Positions 55,801 to 58,698 of a DNA stretch of 64,000 bases are shown piece by piece. The translations under genes and the position numbers were made by a program. This stretch comes from Vandiemenella viatica. Lineage: Eukaryota > Arthropoda > Insecta > Orthoptera > Morabidae. The notes under the pieces were generated by a model that had not been told where the DNA came from, did no database searches, and saw nothing but the letters and a program-made list of their open reading frames with translations. The stretch lies in contig JARYHS010009186.1 in NCBI GenBank assembly GCA_031002005.1, positions 101,837,992-101,901,991 of the forward strand, read 5' to 3'. How positions within the stretch are numbered: position 1 is the stretch's first letter; each line of letters starts with the position of its first letter.

Positions 55801-58402
55801 AATGAAAAGAAGTCTTAATCATTGTGAATTTACAGAGCTTCAGATGAATTTTTTGACACAAGTCAACATGGTAGTTACTATCTCCTACTTTGTTTACGGT
55901 GGGCAACAAGAATTGATACGCAGTTACTGTATGGTTGTGGCATCTGGAGACAGACACATTGATCTGCAATGGAGAACTTCCATTGCAACTTGTTTTTGAT
56001 CAGCAAACAGCACTAGTTCATGAAGAGTGGTCTGGTGACCATGTCCCACCCATCTGCGAAGAGGCATTGTGTAACTCCAGCCAAGCAAGCGATGAATGAT
56101 AAACTGTTTTTGTCCGGGTAGTGACTGGGCAGAAAGGTTGTTGAGCTAGAAGACAGACAGTACAAATTGGTGTAGTAAAGGAAATAAAACAGGGAGTGGA
56201 AAGCCTGATGTAAGAAGGAATCTTTGCCATATGAATTTAAGTGAAAATTCATGATAGATTATAAAAGGTCAAGTGAGGCCAAAGGACATTTACGATTGGC
56301 TGAAGTGGACCTGAAAGTGGAGCGGCCATGTTTGACATAGTCAGTACTTGATCAGGAATTGCTTGGGTCAGAAGTGTGTAGTAATCGGGAGAGTAGTAGC
56401 CACCATGTGGCTACCGAGCCGTTCTTGTATCCGGGAATAACTTACGTGGGTGTGATGAATTGGGACCGGGAAGTCCTCTCTATTAATTGAATGTCTTCAG
56501 GAATGTGTTGTGACAAACGTGACCAAGTGATGTACTGTTTCTAATTATAACCCTACAATCATGAGTCGGATCGAAGTTCTGTTATTGATCTAAAAGTGTG
56601 AAACGTGGCTGAAGGTTTAAAAAATTTTGAATAAACTACTTAGAACTATATATGAAGTAATTTTTAGTTATTTCAATGTCATAAATCCCCTTTTAAGGAC
56701 CAGTCACCAAAGTGGATATATATACTGATATATTTTTCCCTAAGTGCAGAATGGCAGCCATGGTTTTAAAGTTTGTTTACACAGCGAGAATTAAAAAAGA
56801 AAACTAACTTAGTCCACAACCTGAAGGTTATTTGGATCCTCCTGAAGCAGGCATACTAAGCCATTGTATCATGGTAAGACGGCCAGTTCCTTATCTCTGA
56901 GATCTACAGGTTATCATGGAATCCAAACCATGGAACATCTGACATATCTCATATTATCAAACATAACTCCAAGAAATTCCTGCTCCCGCTGGGATTTGAA
57001 CGTGGCACTGAACCAGCATAATTTTGAAAGCAACTCCCTTAACTACTAAGCTACCAGATCACTCTACTCAGACTTAGTGAGGTCGATTGTCCAACTTATC
57101 CTAGACAATGTGCTATGAGATCACATTTACACCAGAACAACTTGGCAAGTCTCAAGACAATCCGCTCGGCTGAAGTCCCATGCCGAATATTGTCACTTCA
57201 CCTGCCCACTTCTGAAACCACCCCAGAGTTTTGCTTTCTCACTAATATGGCAGCCAGTGGTGGGTTTCAGGAAACAGCTTTCGATTGTGGATGACAATGT
57301 AAAACAATAAATTTTATACATTCATTTGTTAGCAATAAATTCCTGCTTGGTTATTGGGTACAATTATTCCCTTGTTTGTTAGACACTGACACACACTTCT
57401 GCTTGGCCGTTTCACTTCCACAGACAGCAACTATTTTGTGAATTGTAGTTTTGCATTTAGCTTACTACCTACTCGCTCTTGTCCAAGTCAATTATTCCCA
57501 GTGCTTGATGTGTTTGAAATAAATTGCTTTTGTAAAATTGTTTGCCGAGTATTTCTCTTTCATTGCCAAAAAAACACAGTTTTATTTATTCAGTGCACAC
57601 ATCTATTAATATTTCTTCACAGTCGGTGGCCATCACCTCATAGGACATATTCTTCTCCCTGTTGTTAGTTCGGGTGACGGAAGACACTCACTATTTGATA
57701 CGTTGCTGGATTTCTGGCCATTTCCACTTTCAAAATTTATTTGTAGGATCGAGTATTTTTACTGTTCTAGTGAAATATTAAAATCCCTTTTGCTAATATT
57801 ATGGAATATTTTTAATTTTACTGTAATGTTACAATATGAAGGAATGAAGTTTTAATTTGACACCACCTGCGTTGATTTTGATCTCTAAATGTGTTATTCC
57901 ACAGAAGATATGTGCAATCTTTGGGTTTGGTATATCAGCATTTTGCAAAATTAAAAAAAAGTGGGAAAAGTGGGGCTCTTTGTATACTTTCATTGATACC
58001 ACAGTAAAAGCACTCAATCTGCTGTGCAATAGTGAAATTGTTAGTCAGCTGAATTAAATTGTATTGTATAACTCATTTAAATCCATGAGTCACATTATTG
58101 AAAAACAAGTGTGTCCCTTTTACTTTAAAATATTATTTCAGCATTGGATTCACACCTTTACAATTATGAACAACAAAGCCTACAAATCTTCTAATTCTCA
58201 GAAGTAGTTGATATATGTATTTGTTTACTTTTTTATCGAACTAAATAATATGTGATTCTTTGTAGGTGCAGTAAGTAAAGAAACACCTGTCCTGCTACAG
58301 CTCAAAGAAATTATCTTAAAACAAGAGGAGTTGCGTGAAAAAACAGGAAAGAATTAGGCAGTTGGATTGTGAAATTCAAAAACTGAGTAAAGTCTCTGAG
58401 CA
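9613..58402 (+). CDS. SMC2: SMC2 (condensin core subunit), partial gene, 13 internal coding exons
   Basis: SMC2 pairs with SMC4 to form the ATPase core of condensin, which compacts mitotic chromosomes in the nucleus. The thirteen exons listed below read as one protein collinear with animal SMC2 from about residue 57 of the human protein to just past the hinge. Segments seen are the N-terminal lobe after Walker A with the Q-loop region, the ascending coiled coil, the hinge with its glycine-rich '[13 protein letters not shown]' motif, and the start of the descending coil. All junction phases match and introns range from 237 bp to about 13 kb. Walker A, Walker B and the signature motif are not in the window. 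I searched 1-9612 by eye for a Walker A exon and found none. Oddities are a GC donor after exon B and an extra A in exon M. Confidence 0.96.
9840..10355 (+). pseudogene. LINE 3' fragment with (AAT)n tail, family L-AAT copy 1
   Basis: An open frame to 10308 carries a LINE C-terminal region ('ERRILRKIL', '[15 protein letters not shown]', '[16 protein letters not shown]'), followed by ~30 bp and an (AAT)n tail at 10338-10355. The same protein end and tail type recur at 42090-42481. The fused open frame with SMC2 exon A is accidental. Confidence 0.8.
10767..10850 (+). repeat. Fragment of palindromic-element arm
   Basis: 'ccctcctgccttcatctgtg' followed by 'cctatccttcctgac' matches the right arm of the 8466-8866 element. 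It is a single arm only. Confidence 0.65.
10856..12099. other. Intron sequence, nothing recognised
   Basis: This is AT-rich SMC2 intron. From about 11700 the composition rises slightly, and it may be the 5' untranslated part of the LINE that becomes recognisable near 12220. Confidence 0.5.
12100..14172 (+). pseudogene. RTE-like LINE, 5' part (endonuclease plus reverse transcriptase), broken
   Basis: Segments in order are an endonuclease start ('[16 protein letters not shown]', 12289-12519), an endonuclease end ('[12 protein letters not shown]', '[14 protein letters not shown]', 12668-12946), a linker (12943-13152, 13352-13591) and reverse transcriptase ('[20 protein letters not shown]', '[10 protein letters not shown]', 13715-14017). 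Many stops and frameshifts are present. Coding resumes at 16189 after the Harbinger insertion. The TAA at 14170-14172 is the left copy of that insertion's duplication. Confidence 0.88.
14803..15300 (-). pseudogene. Harbinger (HARBI1-type) transposase, catalytic part
   Basis: Minus-strand frames give '[20 protein letters not shown]', then '[10 protein letters not shown]' (first D), '[11 protein letters not shown]', '[16 protein letters not shown]' (second D) and '[10 protein letters not shown]...VECAFGIL' (E). All three DDE-region residues are present. A frameshift near 15020-15040 and an inverted 20-bp duplication at 15178-15221 break the frame. The protein family acts as a nuclear DNA transposase with a Myb-like partner. 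Confidence 0.88.
15178..15221. repeat. Perfect 20-bp inverted repeat (snap-back) inside transposase
   Basis: Arms 15178-15197 and 15202-15221 are exact reverse complements ('catccgcatctgtcactgct') around a 4-nt loop. One arm is the expected coding sequence for 'AVTDAD' and the other is an inserted inverted copy. Confidence 0.93.
15420..15474. repeat. Poly-T run, 55 bp
   Basis: An uninterrupted T tract lies inside the Harbinger element. It could be a minus-strand poly(A) trace or an unstable homopolymer, and its length in the assembly is unreliable. Confidence 0.95.
15693..15944 (-). pseudogene. Harbinger transposase N-terminal part
   Basis: The 83-residue frame has '[19 protein letters not shown]', resembling the 'F..YFRMS...F..LL..V' opening of Harbinger transposases, followed by a K-rich tail. 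It lies upstream (minus strand) of the catalytic part, separated by the poly-T tract and stops. Confidence 0.7.
16189..16817 (+). pseudogene. RTE-like LINE, 3' part, resumes after Harbinger
   Basis: It continues the reverse transcriptase with '[19 protein letters not shown]' (catalytic ADD). Decayed frames follow, then the C-terminal '[17 protein letters not shown]' and '[19 protein letters not shown]' (16546 onward). The tail is a GAT/GAA repeat, cut at 16817 by the next insertion and resuming at 17197. Confidence 0.85.
16818..17196. mobile_element. G-rich MITE inserted in LINE tail
   Basis: This is 379 bp. The left end 'gggaggttgcacaaaccacg' pairs with the right end, which in reverse complement reads 'gggagcgtgcataaaccacg'. 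TGATGA flanks both sides, but the site is itself a repeat, so duplication length is uncertain. The interior has repeated 'ctacgtgggggagggggt'. The superfamily is not resolved. Confidence 0.75.
17211..17980. other. Intron sequence, nothing recognised
   Basis: This is unique-looking intron between the LINE tail and SMC2 exon B. No repeats or coding are seen. Confidence 0.5.
17981..18142 (+). CDS. SMC2: SMC2 exon B (N-lobe, Q-loop region)
   Basis: This is 162 bp, 54 codons, phase 0 at both ends. It contains '[10 protein letters not shown]' and the highly conserved '[20 protein letters not shown]', whose QGR carries the Q-loop glutamine that contacts Mg-ATP in SMC ATPases. The acceptor is TTGCAG. 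The donor is the non-canonical GAG|GCAAGT. No GT nearby keeps the frame into the next exon, so a GC donor is the only consistent boundary. Confidence 0.95.
18143..18914 (+). other. SMC2: GC-AG intron of SMC2
   Basis: The intron begins GCAAGT and ends TTACAG. Apart from the C, the donor is a perfect consensus (AG|GCAAGT), as is typical of GC-AG introns. The next GT, four bases downstream, would shift the frame into exon C. The intron contains an old palindromic Penelope-like copy (18235-18591). Confidence 0.85.
18235..18591. mobile_element. Palindromic Penelope-like element, old copy P2
   Basis: Same architecture as 8466-8866 but more diverged: 'aataagataggatatggaaa' on the left and its inverted relative at 18525-18560 on the right, with the inner 'tctttccccctgcca' at 18424-18438. 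No clear target duplication. Confidence 0.7.
18915..19025 (+). CDS. SMC2: SMC2 exon C (end of N-lobe, coil start)
   Basis: This is 111 bp, 37 codons, phase 0 at both ends. It encodes [18 protein letters not shown], a near-invariant SMC segment, then the first coiled-coil residues ([14 protein letters not shown]). The donor GAT|GTAAAT is weak. The next exon resumes with [16 protein letters not shown], collinear with other SMC2 proteins. Confidence 0.94.
19522..19745 (+). mobile_element. Penelope-like half element (single arm), copy P3
   Basis: The full left arm starts 'ggataatggaaacagagaaa' and ends 'caacccgccacatga', where palindromic copies turn around. This may be the monomeric form of the unit. 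Confidence 0.75.
20340..20817 (-). pseudogene. LINE 3' fragment related to the 4104-5864 element
   Basis: The minus strand encodes relics of the same LINE C-terminus ('[15 protein letters not shown]', 20486-20692). It begins at 20352 with 'ttcttcttaagg', the complement of the AAG tail. Confidence 0.75.
20819..20842. repeat. Poly-A run
   Basis: About 24 A residues between the LINE fragment and the next repeat. It gives false lysine-rich and phenylalanine-rich frames. Confidence 0.9.
20857..20992 (+). repeat. Penelope-like arm fragment
   Basis: 'ggcagtgaaaataagtcagg' then 'atagggaaaataacctgcca' matches the left arm of the palindromic family, diverged. Confidence 0.6.
21110..21330 (+). mobile_element. 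tRNA-derived SINE, copy 2
   Basis: Box-B-like 'ggattcaaatc' (21156-21166), then 'cttctccaaatcactccagt', 'aggccgtggatgaattcatt' and 'ctaataacctcaatgtctac', matching copy 1. The head is decayed. Confidence 0.8.
21331..21938. other. Intron sequence, nothing recognised
   Basis: AT-rich. Hydrophobic open frames here (21619-21917) have no coding support and end before exon D. Confidence 0.5.
21939..22076 (+). CDS. SMC2: SMC2 exon D (ascending coiled coil)
   Basis: This is 138 bp, 46 codons, phase 0 at both ends; acceptor TTAATAG, donor AAG|GTATGT. It encodes [20 protein letters not shown] and ends [11 protein letters not shown], matching the SMC2 stretch IQKLKEE...YLEYQKV...LYIAYQ. It is heptad-like and charged. 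Confidence 0.94.
22191..22234 (+). repeat. 22-bp tandem duplication
   Basis: 'cttgatgaatgtgaaaataa' plus 'at' occurs twice in direct succession in the intron after exon D. Confidence 0.85.
22320..22400 (+). repeat. Possible Penelope-like arm fragment
   Basis: 'gttgaaggcaggatggc' and the downstream spacing 'cttaatcatgcatgagc' resemble the palindromic-family arm. Weak. Confidence 0.4.
23441..23581 (+). CDS. SMC2: SMC2 exon E (ascending coiled coil)
   Basis: This is 141 bp, 47 codons, phase 0 at both ends; acceptor TTTACAG, donor GAA|GTAAAT (weak, like exon C). It encodes a low-conservation coiled coil rich in A, E and K (for example [19 protein letters not shown]). Its length fills the gap between exons D and F compared with human SMC2. 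Confidence 0.88.
23690..24540 (-). pseudogene. 5'-truncated CR1/Jockey-like LINE with intact C-terminal frame
   Basis: An uninterrupted minus-strand frame (to 23743) encodes the LINE region after the RT catalytic site: '[19 protein letters not shown]', '[16 protein letters not shown]', '[17 protein letters not shown]', '[16 protein letters not shown]' and '[12 protein letters not shown]'. RT catalytic residues lie upstream and are missing, so it is a dead 5'-truncated copy. The open frame of 250+ codons suggests a fairly young insertion. The 3' end 'ccaatggcaatttccctaca' recurs at 44695-44815. Confidence 0.87.
25100..25640 (+). repeat. Degenerate short repeats in intron
   Basis: About three diverged units share 'cgtaaaattttgaatttttg' followed by 'tgtgcacat' type sequence. 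A related unit lies at 10360-10505 ('cgataaaatttggaattttt'). The family is not identified. Confidence 0.55.
26333..26482 (+). CDS. SMC2: SMC2 exon F (ascending coiled coil)
   Basis: This is 150 bp, 50 codons, phase 0 at both ends; acceptor TTTTTAG, donor GAG|GTAAGA. The protein runs [20 protein letters not shown] to [11 protein letters not shown] and aligns with the 'LRSLEDALAEAQ' region of human SMC2. It is followed by a ~13-kb intron. Confidence 0.92.
26483..27700. other. Intron sequence, nothing recognised
   Basis: This is the start of the ~13-kb intron. It is AT-rich with no clear element. A short pyrimidine-rich tract (tctttctttctttctt) lies near 27655. Confidence 0.5.
27700..30330 (+). 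repeat. Degenerate ~560-bp tandem repeat
   Basis: The motif 'ctatttagttaaacaacttc'/'ctatttagctatgcaattg' with following '(c)agaacact' occurs at about 29085, 29640 and 30205 (spacing about 555-565 bp), with a further relative near 27725. The block 'ttaagatttatttttag...tttcagccacac' and 'acctggaccanaatgacaact' recur at the same spacing. The units are old and much diverged. Confidence 0.7.
28123..28582. mobile_element. Palindromic Penelope-like element, copy P4, 15-bp TSD
   Basis: The left arm starts 'ataaaggaaacaaagaaact' and the right arm ends 'ccctatcctatcttatt'. The centre carries an extra inverted inner segment (28349-28395). It is flanked by TATGTTAATTGTTAG at 28108-28122 and 28583-28597. 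Here the left arm is the long one, opposite to copy P1. Confidence 0.8.
30331..31984. other. Intron sequence, nothing recognised
   Basis: AT-rich. Small open frames near 31000-31830 look non-coding. No repeats I can name. Confidence 0.5.
31988..32080. repeat. Compound simple repeat C(n)-(CT)n-(AC)n
   Basis: A run of about 13 C is followed by CT repeats interrupted once and then AC repeats. Microsatellite. Confidence 0.95.
32338..32383. repeat. Poly-A run, 46 bp
   Basis: An uninterrupted A tract in the long intron. No recognisable retroelement precedes it. Confidence 0.95.
32384..33658. other. Intron sequence, faint repeat relics only
   Basis: 'actactgaactgattttga' near 32850 resembles phrases found in the 48544-50196 element. 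Otherwise nothing is recognised. Confidence 0.45.
33659..34786 (+). mobile_element. PIF/Harbinger-like element carrying a MADF/SANT relic
   Basis: Terminal inverted repeats 'aggcccgtttacac' lie at both ends, with AAT directly flanking (33656-33658, 34787-34789). Subterminal GC-rich blocks 'gcgtacgctcca' and 'tggcgcgc' resemble the 14173-16185 element in style. Internal relic coding is the Myb/SANT-like second protein rather than the transposase. The 3-bp flank fits PIF/Harbinger, but AAT is not the usual TWA. Confidence 0.7.
33932..34120 (+). pseudogene. MADF (Myb/SANT-like) domain relic
   Basis: The frame reads MWSRDNLE, stop, [19 protein letters not shown], then [15 protein letters not shown] and NKDFVIKKI. 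This matches the MADF/SANT-like domain found in PIF/Harbinger second proteins and in insect transcription factors (W at start, CLW core, YE/LV). Stops at the eighth codon after W and after KKI show it is dead. Confidence 0.75.
34790..35617. other. Intron sequence, nothing recognised
   Basis: AT-rich, no supported features. Confidence 0.5.
35618..36690 (+). pseudogene. IS630/Tc1/mariner-type transposase, 3' truncated and frameshifted
   Basis: The left terminal sequence is 'cagggtgtttcaaaaagaat'. The natural start is ATG at 35788 ([17 protein letters not shown]). The helix-turn-helix region has '[15 protein letters not shown]', then '[12 protein letters not shown]' (first D), '[19 protein letters not shown]' and '[12 protein letters not shown]' (second D). 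A frameshift near 36590 precedes '[19 protein letters not shown]', whose D is the third catalytic residue of this DDD-type group. The 3' end and right terminal repeat are missing, replaced by a GC-rich island. Confidence 0.88.
36691..37310. other. GC-rich island with possible inverted ends
   Basis: GC content is clearly above the flanks. 'gggaaatttcagcgtgtgg' (36870-36888) has an inverted relative near 37237-37262 ('cacacgctaaaatttccc'), which could mark a ~390-bp MITE. No coding is recognised; the open frames here lack any domain I know. Confidence 0.5.
37625..38775 (-). mobile_element. hAT transposon, internally deleted, 8-bp TSD
   Basis: Terminal inverted repeats 'cagcggttcccaacct' lie at both ends, and the perfect 8-bp GTCTACAC flanks it at 37617-37624 and 38776-38783. 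The length of 1151 bp is too short for an autonomous hAT. The minus strand carries only the transposase C-terminus. The end sequence is of the Charlie/ZBED-like type. Confidence 0.93.
38025..38467 (-). pseudogene. hAT transposase C-terminal (dimerisation) domain relic
   Basis: The minus-strand frame has '[20 protein letters not shown]' and 'KFLMLFNTT', a TAG stop, then '[20 protein letters not shown]' and 'VESDLRLKL'. This is the hAT C-terminal dimerisation region. The stop replaces the tyrosine usually found before LCE. The N-terminal zinc finger and catalytic core are absent. Confidence 0.85.
38784..39444. other. Intron sequence, nothing recognised
   Basis: AT-rich sequence leading to exon G. 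Confidence 0.5.
39445..39634 (+). CDS. SMC2: SMC2 exon G (ascending coiled coil)
   Basis: This is 190 bp, entering in phase 0 and leaving one base of the next codon; acceptor TCATAAG, donor C|GTAAGT. It encodes [19 protein letters not shown] through [20 protein letters not shown]. The 'AAAQ..F.AVSAG' block of vertebrate SMC2 is recognisable. Confidence 0.94.
39870..41150 (+). mobile_element. Penelope-like retroelement remnant with inverted ends
   Basis: The left end (39870-39965, including 'gtgatcacactgatgccaac') returns inverted at 40935-41030, enclosing a GIY-YIG endonuclease relic. Beyond the right inverted end, 41050-41130 ('gctgccatctatggtaagct', 'tccctatccatcctta') matches the outer arms of the palindromic family. 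No reverse transcriptase core remains. Confidence 0.72.
40360..40707 (+). pseudogene. GIY-YIG endonuclease relic of Penelope-like element
   Basis: Joined frames show a cysteine-rich stretch ('[14 protein letters not shown]'), then '[11 protein letters not shown]' and '[18 protein letters not shown]'. These correspond to the Cys motif and the '(V)IYLLTC..C...YIGET...L..R...H' signature of Penelope endonucleases. GIY and YIG residues are partly lost and frames shift. Non-functional. Confidence 0.68.
41335..41545 (+). mobile_element. tRNA-derived SINE, copy 3
   Basis: 'catcaagatttgggtttcca', 'cctgaaatcactccaggtga', then 'aaggcaatggccgaatacat' and 'tctaataacttcaaagtta' match the family body. The pol III head is eroded. 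Confidence 0.75.
41868..42064 (+). mobile_element. tRNA-derived SINE, copy 4, with (AAT)n tail
   Basis: 'gccatccagatttcagtttt', 'ctgaaatcacttcttcaaaa', 'gctaatgacttcaatgccga', 'caagaggtaaagcccta', then (AAT)n at 42045-42064. The head is poorly conserved. Confidence 0.75.
42090..42481 (+). pseudogene. LINE 3' fragment with (AAT)n tail, family L-AAT copy 2
   Basis: '[20 protein letters not shown]', '[13 protein letters not shown]' and '[12 protein letters not shown]' parallel the 9840-10355 copy. The 3' end is an AAT repeat at 42469-42481. Confidence 0.75.
42482..44026. other. Intron sequence, nothing recognised
   Basis: Contains a GC-rich patch at about 42790-42970, otherwise AT-rich. No supported element. 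Confidence 0.5.
44027..44202 (+). CDS. SMC2: SMC2 exon H (ascending coiled coil)
   Basis: This is 176 bp. The first two bases complete the split arginine codon from exon G. It encodes [20 protein letters not shown] through KEREVKAVE; acceptor TATCTAG, donor GAG|GTGAGT. It ends in phase 0. Compared with human SMC2, a few residues are missing at the H/I boundary. Confidence 0.92.
44695..44815 (-). repeat. LINE 3' end fragment, same family as 23690-24540
   Basis: 'gatggcaatttccctacaca', then 'ggtaaattattcatcatttc' and 'tctcttgg' match 23692-23825. Confidence 0.75.
44925..45012. repeat. (CACACAAA)n and (CA)n microsatellite
   Basis: Several CACACAAA units are followed by a CA tract. They give a false His/Thr-rich frame. 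Confidence 0.95.
45013..46940. other. Intron sequence, nothing recognised
   Basis: AT-rich. An A/G homopolymer block lies at 46490-46519. No coding or named repeat. Confidence 0.5.
46941..47059 (+). CDS. SMC2: SMC2 exon I (end of ascending coil)
   Basis: This is 119 bp, phase 0 in, with two bases carried over. It encodes [20 protein letters not shown] and ends DTFEAR, matching 'MKKLNYEE...EKRRQL'. Acceptor TTGCAG, donor AG|GTTAGT. The split codon gives the conserved arginine that precedes the hinge (ARYP, as human ARFP). Confidence 0.94.
47502..47890 (+). pseudogene. Tc1-like element, 5' fragment
   Basis: The terminal-repeat-like 'cactgattcaccaaaatatt' follows a TA. A short 5' untranslated part comes next, then decayed N-terminal transposase ('ELTDFDKG'-like start near 47660 and a helix-turn-helix relic to 47880). 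It is cut where the CR1-like LINE 3' end begins. Confidence 0.65.
47891..48543 (-). pseudogene. CR1-like LINE, 3' part
   Basis: The minus strand has '[17 protein letters not shown]', '[20 protein letters not shown]' and '[17 protein letters not shown]', with stops and shifts between them. It ends in 'tatagatgtagac', a GATGTA-type tail. The frame joins exactly with 50197 onward once 48544-50196 is removed. Confidence 0.8.
48544..50196 (-). mobile_element. Helitron-like insertion splitting the CR1-like LINE
   Basis: Read on the minus strand it begins TC ('tctatatcaataaaacg'), ends CTAG and lies between A and T with no duplication. Removing it restores the LINE reading frame exactly (KCKAMQ, then [11 protein letters not shown]). 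Internal ~140-bp repeat: 'gatttacccatacaccgttt' at 48571 and a relative at 48710. No clear 3' hairpin and no Rep/helicase coding. A 47-bp poly-T lies inside. Confidence 0.72.
49760..49806. repeat. Poly-T run, about 47 bp
   Basis: An uninterrupted T tract inside the Helitron-like insertion. It generates false Phe-rich and Lys-rich frames. Confidence 0.95.
50197..51770 (-). pseudogene. CR1-like LINE, 5' part (SGNH-type domain and reverse transcriptase)
   Basis: From the 5' side on the minus strand there is an SGNH/esterase-like segment (51297-51731: '[11 protein letters not shown]' as the G-x-N-D block and '[10 protein letters not shown]' as the closing D..H-like block), then RT N-terminal motifs ('[17 protein letters not shown]', '[14 protein letters not shown]', '[10 protein letters not shown]', '[12 protein letters not shown]') and '[20 protein letters not shown]'. 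The YADD motif region is damaged. Esterase-type first proteins are known from CR1 elements, which supports the class. Confidence 0.82.
51771..52982. other. Intron sequence, nothing recognised
   Basis: Moderately AT-rich, no repeats I can name, leading to hinge exon J. Confidence 0.5.
52983..53121 (+). CDS. SMC2: SMC2 exon J (hinge, part 1)
   Basis: This is 139 bp; acceptor TTTACAG, donor AGG|GTGAGT. It encodes [18 protein letters not shown], then [16 protein letters not shown] and ALESVAGGR. This is the beginning of the SMC hinge that dimerises with SMC4; 'VKG' and 'ALE.VAG' are hinge landmarks. Confidence 0.95.
53359..53505 (+). CDS. SMC2: SMC2 exon K (hinge, part 2)
   Basis: This is 147 bp, 49 codons, phase 0 at both ends; acceptor TTTCACAG, donor ATG|GTACGT. 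It contains [20 protein letters not shown] and [18 protein letters not shown], near-exact hinge motifs ('[11 protein letters not shown]', 'IPLNKI'). Confidence 0.96.
53911..54115 (+). CDS. SMC2: SMC2 exon L (hinge, part 3)
   Basis: This is 205 bp, phase 0 in, one base over; acceptor TTTTTAG, donor G|GTACGT. It encodes [30 protein letters not shown] and the closing hinge motif [14 protein letters not shown], whose glycines shape the hinge-coil junction. The antisense frame over this exon is a shadow. Confidence 0.96.
54116..55351. other. Intron sequence, nothing recognised
   Basis: AT-rich. No repeats or coding. Confidence 0.5.
55361..55670. mobile_element. Palindromic Penelope-like element, copy P5
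   Basis: 'attaaggaaggatagggaa' on the left is mirrored by 'ttccctatccttccttag' on the right (55610-55629). The inner hairpin 'gaataaggttgtatgccgaa' parallels the other copies. TTATACATT flanks both sides (55352-55360, 55671-55679). It is closer to the 41050-41130 arm than to copies P1-P4. Confidence 0.75.
55680..56794. other. Intron sequence, nothing recognised
   Basis: Slightly GC-richer than flanks between 55990 and 56480. Open frames there (for example 56013-56252 minus) have no recognisable domain. Confidence 0.45.
56795..57062 (-). mobile_element. Second tRNA-derived SINE family
   Basis: On the minus strand a box A-like 'tagcttagtagttaaggga' is followed by a box B-like 'ccacgttcaaatcc' about 40 nt later, then a body ending 'aaccttcaggttgtggacta'. 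The terminal part recurs at 62690-62765. Confidence 0.75.
57063..58265. other. Intron sequence, nothing recognised
   Basis: No supported element up to exon M. Confidence 0.5.
58266..58402 (+). CDS. SMC2: SMC2 exon M (descending coil), with one-base frameshift
   Basis: Acceptor TTTGTAG, donor CA|GTAAGT. It completes the GG of the hinge motif, then reads [25 protein letters not shown]. An A6 run at 58338-58343 shifts the frame and gives TAG at 58355. With one A fewer, the exon stays open to the donor and reads [20 protein letters not shown], as expected for SMC2. Either this is a homopolymer assembly or sequencing error, or the allele is broken. All other exons are intact, so error is likelier. 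Confidence 0.88.
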
Positions 58403-58698
58403 GTAAGTGAAAATTTAAAAGTGTGCCTTTTTCTGTAGGATATTAGGTTTGAATAAAGGGATTCCTTTTAGCTGAATAGTATTATATAATTGTGCTTATG
58501 AAATTAGTAAATGTTGTAACACTTTGTATATGACATTAATGTGAGTTGTTTTTAATACACAATGTAGTTAAAAACTTTAGATTTCCTTTCTTTTTTTTAA
58601 TTGGTGTAGAAGAATAATTGCATATCCTTGCCTCATGTGGTGATTGGGAAATAAAAACTATATGCAGGTGCTAGTGAACAATAGTGAAAAAAGATATA

